Both the position numbers and the translations under genes were made by a program. Positions 8,911 to 12,252 of a stretch of 12,252 bases of DNA are shown here, in pieces; the stretch's first letter is position 1, and the number at the start of each line of letters is the position of its first letter. The notes under the pieces were generated by a model. That model was not told the origin of the DNA and did no database searches. It saw nothing but the letters and a program-made list of their open reading frames with translations. This DNA is from CAZMYO01 sp964570525 (lineage in GTDB: Bacteria > Patescibacteriota > Patescibacteriia > Magasanikbacterales > GWA2-37-8): contig CAZMYO010000028.1 of NCBI GenBank assembly GCA_964570525.1, positions 1 through 12,252 of the forward strand. The letters run 5' to 3'.

Positions 8911-11214
8911 ATGAAGACCCTTGTTATCGACGAATCCCCCACCAAGGCGAAGACAATCAGTAAGTTTTTAGGAAAAGACTTTATAATAAAGTCTTCTTTT
9001 GGCCATGTCCGAGATTTACCGAAAAGCAAACTGGGTGTGGATGTGGAGCACGGCTTTGAGCCGCATTACATTGTGAGCCGCGATAAGACCAAGGTGGTAA
9101 AAGAGTTAAAGGATGCCGCCAAAAAGGCCGGCGAAATCTTATTCGCTACTGATGAGGACCGCGAAGGAGAAGCTATCTCCTATCATTTGGCTTTTATTTT
9201 GGGTATTGACCCGAAAGCGGCCAAACGAATTACTTTTCATGAAATTACGAAATCAGCGATTCTCCATGCCATCGAACATCCCCGCACCTTGGATCTTAAC
9301 CTGGTGGACGCCCAGCAAGCTCGCCGGGTACTTGATCGGTTGGTAGGCTATAACCTATCACCGTTTCTCTGGAGAAAAGTCACCAAGGGTTTATCCGCCG
9401 GCCGCGTGCAGTCAGTCGCCGTGCGCCTGGTAGTAGAACGCGAGCGGGAAATTATTGCTTTCAAATCTGAAGAGTACTGGAGTGTTGAAGGAAAATTCTC
9501 CGCCAAAGGCGGATCCGCCTCGGGCAGACAAAATTCCGAATCCCAAAACGAAACTTTTTCGGCAAAATTAAATTCTATCAAGGATAAAAAACTTGATAAA
9601 ATGGATTTGAATAACAAGGATCAAATAGACGCGATTTTAGCCGATTTAAAAAATACCTCTTATACCATCACCAGCGTTGAGGAAAAGGAAACGAAGCGTC
9701 TGCCGCCGGCGCCCTTTACCACCTCTAGCCTCCAGCAAGAAGCCAACCACCAACTTGGTTTTTCGGCCAAACAAACTATGCGCCTGGCCCAACAGCTTTA
9801 CGAAGGTGTGGAGCTTGGAGACGAAGGTTCGGTCGGTCTTATTACCTACATGCGTACCGATGCCGTTACCCTTTCCGAAAAATTTTTAGGGGATGCTCAA
9901 GAAATAATCGGCTCTGCTTTTGGCAAGAACTATCAGCTGGCCGAGCCGCGGATATTTAAAAATAAAAATAAGAACGCGCAAGAAGCGCACGAGGCGGTAC
10001 GGCCCACCGAGGCCGCGCGTACGCCTGAATCGCTACAGCCTTACCTCGAACGAAATCAACATCGGCTCTACACCTTAATCTGGAACCGAGCGGTAGCAAC
10101 CCAGATGGCCGCGGCCGAACTTAACGCCGCCACAATTGATCTGGAAACTCCCTCCCCCCTACAGTCCCCCTCGGGCAGGGGGACATCAGCCGGCTATGGT
10201 TTCCACGCCACCGGACAGGTGATTACTTTTGACGGCTTCCTTAAACTGTATCCGGAAAAAACTAAAGAGAACGCTCTGCCCAAATTGAAAGTCGGCGAAC
10301 CGGTAGGCTGCGCGGGGCTTACACCCGAGCAACACTTTACCGAACCACCCGCTCGCTACTCGGATGCTACGCTCGTAAAAGCTCTGGAAGAGTACGGCAT
10401 TGGCCGCCCTTCCACCTATGCCCCAACAATTGCCACGATTGAAGATCGCGGATACGTGGAACGTGATGAAAAGAAAAAACTTAAACCAAAAGAAATCGCG
10501 CTCGTGGTCAACGATCTGTTAGTGGAGCACTTCCCGCGAGTGGTGGATTTTCAATTCACCGCCCAGCTCGAAGAGAATCTTGACGAGATCGCCCGCGGCG
10601 AAAAAGACTGGCGGCCAATTATTTCTACTTTCTACCAGCCCTTTAAGGAAAATCTGGATAAGAAAGATTTGGAATTGAACAAAAAAGATATTACCGAAGA
10701 GAAAACCGATGAGGTGTGCGAGAAGTGCGGCCAGCCGATGATAATTAAAATGGGACGCTTCGGAAAATTCTTGGCCTGCACGGGGTACCCCGAATGCAAA
10801 ACCACCCGCCCGCTCCCCGGAGATGCCAAAGCGGCGGTGATGGCGGAACCCACCGATGAAAAATGCGAAAAATGCGGCGAGCCCATGATGCGGCGGATGG
10901 GACGCTATGGACCGTTTCTTGGCTGTTCGGATTATCCTAAATGCAAAAATATCAAGAGCATTGAGATTAAGATGAATTTGAAGTGTCCGACCTGTAAAGT
11001 TGGCGATGTGATAGAACGCCGCAGCAAACGCGGCAAGATATTCTACGGCTGCAATCGCTACCCCGAGTGTACTTTTGCTTTGTGGGACAAACCAACCGGT
11101 GAGCTGTGCCCGGATTGTAAACAGCCGCTCGTCTATGGCGCCAAGGGAATAATCAAATGCGGCAGCAAAGAGTGCGGTTATAAAAAAGAGGCGGCGATAG
11201 AAACGACCGAGTAA
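8911..11214 (+). CDS. topA: DNA topoisomerase I (type IA) with four zinc-ribbon repeats
   Basis: TopA relaxes negative supercoils by transient single-strand breaks. The TOPRIM domain is visible at ESPTKAKT (8-15) and DEDREGE with acidic residues D81, D83 and E85. The catalytic tyrosine is Y313 in the TYMRTD motif (312-317). After the core, from about residue 603, come four Cys4 zinc ribbons (three topo-type with CxxC...C...C, and a shorter last one ending CGSKECGYKK). The length of 767 fits four-finger bacterial enzymes. Two stretches look inserted relative to the family: residues 197-206, encoded by a 30-bp tandem palindrome, and about residues 411-428, covering a G+C-rich hairpin. Both keep the frame. 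The downstream membrane-protein gene follows after 2 bases. Confidence 0.96.
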   Translation: MKTLVIDESPTKAKTISKFLGKDFIIKSSFGHVRDLPKSKLGVDVEHGFEPHYIVSRDKTKVVKELKDAAKKAGEILFATDEDREGEAISYHLAFILGIDPKAAKRITFHEITKSAILHAIEHPRTLDLNLVDAQQARRVLDRLVGYNLSPFLWRKVTKGLSAGRVQSVAVRLVVEREREIIAFKSEEYWSVEGKFSAKGGSASGRQNSESQNETFSAKLNSIKDKKLDKMDLNNKDQIDAILADLKNTSYTITSVEEKETKRLPPAPFTTSSLQQEANHQLGFSAKQTMRLAQQLYEGVELGDEGSVGLITYMRTDAVTLSEKFLGDAQEIIGSAFGKNYQLAEPRIFKNKNKNAQEAHEAVRPTEAARTPESLQPYLERNQHRLYTLIWNRAVATQMAAAELNAATIDLETPSPLQSPSGRGTSAGYGFHATGQVITFDGFLKLYPEKTKENALPKLKVGEPVGCAGLTPEQHFTEPPARYSDATLVKALEEYGIGRPSTYAPTIATIEDRGYVERDEKKKLKPKEIALVVNDLLVEHFPRVVDFQFTAQLEENLDEIARGEKDWRPIISTFYQPFKENLDKKDLELNKKDITEEKTDEVCEKCGQPMIIKMGRFGKFLACTGYPECKTTRPLPGDAKAAVMAEPTDEKCEKCGEPMMRRMGRYGPFLGCSDYPKCKNIKSIEIKMNLKCPTCKVGDVIERRSKRGKIFYGCNRYPECTFALWDKPTGELCPDCKQPLVYGAKGIIKCGSKECGYKKEAAIETTE
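9499..9528. repeat. In-frame tandem pair of 15-bp palindromic units in topA
   Basis: TCCGCC-AAA-GGCGGA is followed directly by TCCGCC-TCG-GGCAGA (one arm mismatch). The block starts on a codon boundary and encodes 10 residues, SAKGGSASGR (197-206), in a low-complexity loop. The same 15 + 15 arrangement is found between genes at 2687-2716. Confidence 0.8.
10164..10184. repeat. 21-bp palindrome within topA coding sequence
   Basis: GTCCCCCT-CGGGC-AGGGGGAC: perfect 8-bp arms around a 5-base centre. It encodes part of a proline/serine/glycine-rich stretch (SPSGRGT) between conserved blocks (TIDLE before, GYGFHATG after). Confidence 0.75.
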
Positions 11215-11216
11215 TT

Positions 11217-11687
11217 ATGAATACCGAAGAACAGCCCATTGACTTGCATTCCCCCACCAATAGCAAACTGATTGCCTTAATCTTGTCCTCTTTTCTTACC
11301 ACCTTTGTGGTCGCGCGACTAATTGTCTACCTGGTGCTCAACCACCTCATTCCTAATTTATTTCTGACTGTTAGGGGCGTCCATATCCACCATTTTACCT
11401 ACGGGGTGTTTATTCTGGCGATTGCCGGTCTTTACCTTCTTCTCAAACGACCCGAGGCGCATTTCCGCTCGTTCAAATTCTTGACCATTGCCTATGGTGT
11501 CGGCCTTGGCCTCACCTTTGACGAATTTGGCATGTGGCTGCGCCTGGAGGACAACTACTGGCTCCGGCAGAGCTACGACGCGGTTATCATTGTTACCCTT
11601 GTTTTACTCAACATCATTTATTACAAATGGCTGGTTCGCGGCCTTAAAGAATTGATTAAGCTGATAATGCCGAGGCAAAAAAATTAA
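11217..11687 (+). CDS. Conserved four-helix membrane protein, function unknown
   Basis: The 156-residue integral membrane protein has predicted helices at about 18-42, 60-77, 87-104 and 121-140. It has two striking polar motifs near membrane borders: RGVHIHHFTYG (53-63), with three histidines, and GLTFDEFGMWL (98-108) followed by ED..YW (111-115). I have seen similar 'GVHIHHF...TFDEF' pairs in uncharacterised membrane proteins of other bacteria. The histidine and acidic residues could bind a metal or a polar lipid group, which is speculation. The gene starts 2 bases after the topA stop and ends 8 bases before the (p)ppGpp enzyme gene, so the three probably share a transcript. Confidence 0.8.
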   Translation: MNTEEQPIDLHSPTNSKLIALILSSFLTTFVVARLIVYLVLNHLIPNLFLTVRGVHIHHFTYGVFILAIAGLYLLLKRPEAHFRSFKFLTIAYGVGLGLTFDEFGMWLRLEDNYWLRQSYDAVIIVTLVLLNIIYYKWLVRGLKELIKLIMPRQKN

Positions 11688-11695
11688 AAATAGCT

Positions 11696-12252
11696 ATGCC
11701 CTATACTATTGATTTGCCAAAAAATTTAACCGTCAACGACCTTATTGATAAGGTGAAGCAGTACACCAGGCCGGCCGAGCTTGATATGGTGTGGCTGGCC
11801 TATGAGGTCGCGAACAAAGCCCACGAAGGCCAAAAACGCAAATCTGGCGAGCCTTATATTATCCACCCGCTAGCCACAGCCTATATTCTTGCCAGTATGC
11901 GCCTTGACGCGGCGATTGTGACGGCAGCGCTACTTCATGACGTGCCCGAAGACACGGCGATAACTCTTGAAGAAATAGAAAAAGATTTCGGACCGGATAT
12001 CGCCACTATGGTACGCGGCATAACTAAGCTCGGCAAGCTCAAGTACCGCGGCGCCGAGCGCTACATCGAAAACCTGCGTAAAATGTTCGTGGCCATGGCC
12101 GAAGATGTCCGCGTAATGATTATTAAATTTGCCGACCGCGTTCACAATTTATCCACCTTGCAATCACTCGAAGAAAAAAAACGCTACCGTATCGCTCTTG
12201 AAAGTTTAGAAATTTACGCCCCCATCGCTCATCGCCTGGGCATGGGAGAATT
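11696..12252 (+). CDS. rel: RelA/SpoT-type (p)ppGpp enzyme, N-terminal part
   Basis: The window holds the first 185 codons; the gene runs off the right edge. This part is the HD hydrolase domain, which removes pyrophosphate from the alarmone (p)ppGpp. Metal-binding positions are visible: H43 in KAHEGQ, H57 in IIHPLA, HD at 81-82 in LLHDVPEDT with ED at 85-86, and the aspartate of KFADRVHNL (145-153). The conserved RGITKLGKLKYRG block is present (107-119). All expected hydrolase residues are therefore intact. Whether a synthetase domain and TGS/ACT regions follow cannot be seen. It is the third gene of the topA unit, with no clear Shine-Dalgarno sequence. Confidence 0.93.
   Translation, partial: MPYTIDLPKNLTVNDLIDKVKQYTRPAELDMVWLAYEVANKAHEGQKRKSGEPYIIHPLATAYILASMRLDAAIVTAALLHDVPEDTAITLEEIEKDFGPDIATMVRGITKLGKLKYRGAERYIENLRKMFVAMAEDVRVMIIKFADRVHNLSTLQSLEEKKRYRIALESLEIYAPIAHRLGMGE

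Noticed and set aside
10164..10184. Palindrome in topA considered as an internal terminator
   Set aside because: No T-run follows and it lies in the middle of a complete, well-conserved gene.
11930..12145. Minus-strand open frame of 71 codons at the right edge
   Set aside because: It is antisense to the HD domain of the (p)ppGpp enzyme, whose motifs are unambiguous.

Overview
The window looks like a stretch of a small, compact bacterial genome, most likely a member of the Candidate Phyla Radiation (Patescibacteria, Parcubacteria-like). This is inferred from gene style and not proven: housekeeping genes are tightly packed, few have Shine-Dalgarno sequences, neither tRNA gene encodes its CCA end, and short palindromes are scattered between and inside genes. 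No rRNA or other decisive marker gene is present.

Layout. (1) 2-268: the 3' end of a ribonuclease J gene and a bidirectional terminator. (2) 303-2029, minus strand: a visibly A+T-rich four-gene cassette with a HigB-like toxin, an overlapping XRE antitoxin, a DUF6941-like protein and a DUF3467-like protein. It is driven by a perfect TTGACA-N17-TATAAT promoter whose spacer and -10 box lie in a perfect 24-bp palindrome. (3) 2151-2660: RNase P RNA (rnpB) on the minus strand, with its own promoter and terminator. (4) 2730-3642, minus strand: tRNA-Arg(GCG), a small two-helix membrane protein, a broken tRNA remnant filled with palindromic inserts, and tRNA-Val(CAC). (5) 3646-8787, plus strand: an LCP-family cell-envelope ligase gene, der (ribosome-assembly GTPase), a GxxExxY/PD-(D/E)XK gene between imperfect inverted repeats, pth (peptidyl-tRNA hydrolase) and dprA (DNA uptake/recombination). 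(6) 8874-12252, plus strand: topA, a four-helix membrane protein and the start of a RelA/SpoT-type (p)ppGpp enzyme, packed as one likely operon.

The most unusual signal is a family of very short palindromes, mostly of the form TCC...GGA and about 15-31 bp long (typical cores TCCGCC-N3-GGCGGA and TCCCGA-N5-TCGGGA). They occur between genes, in a terminator, as helices of RNase P RNA, in frame inside topA, and as clean insertions in the D-loop and T-loop of a tRNA remnant. Removing the T-loop insert restores an 18/19 match to the adjacent intact tRNA-Val. The pattern recalls Rickettsia palindromic elements but with smaller units. Other notable points are the four-gene toxin-antitoxin cassette, a 4 x 7-bp tandem repeat inside pth that would shift the frame if its copy number changed, 7- and 8-bp period repeats in front of der and dprA, and promoters that place the transcription start almost on the ATG of lcp and topA.
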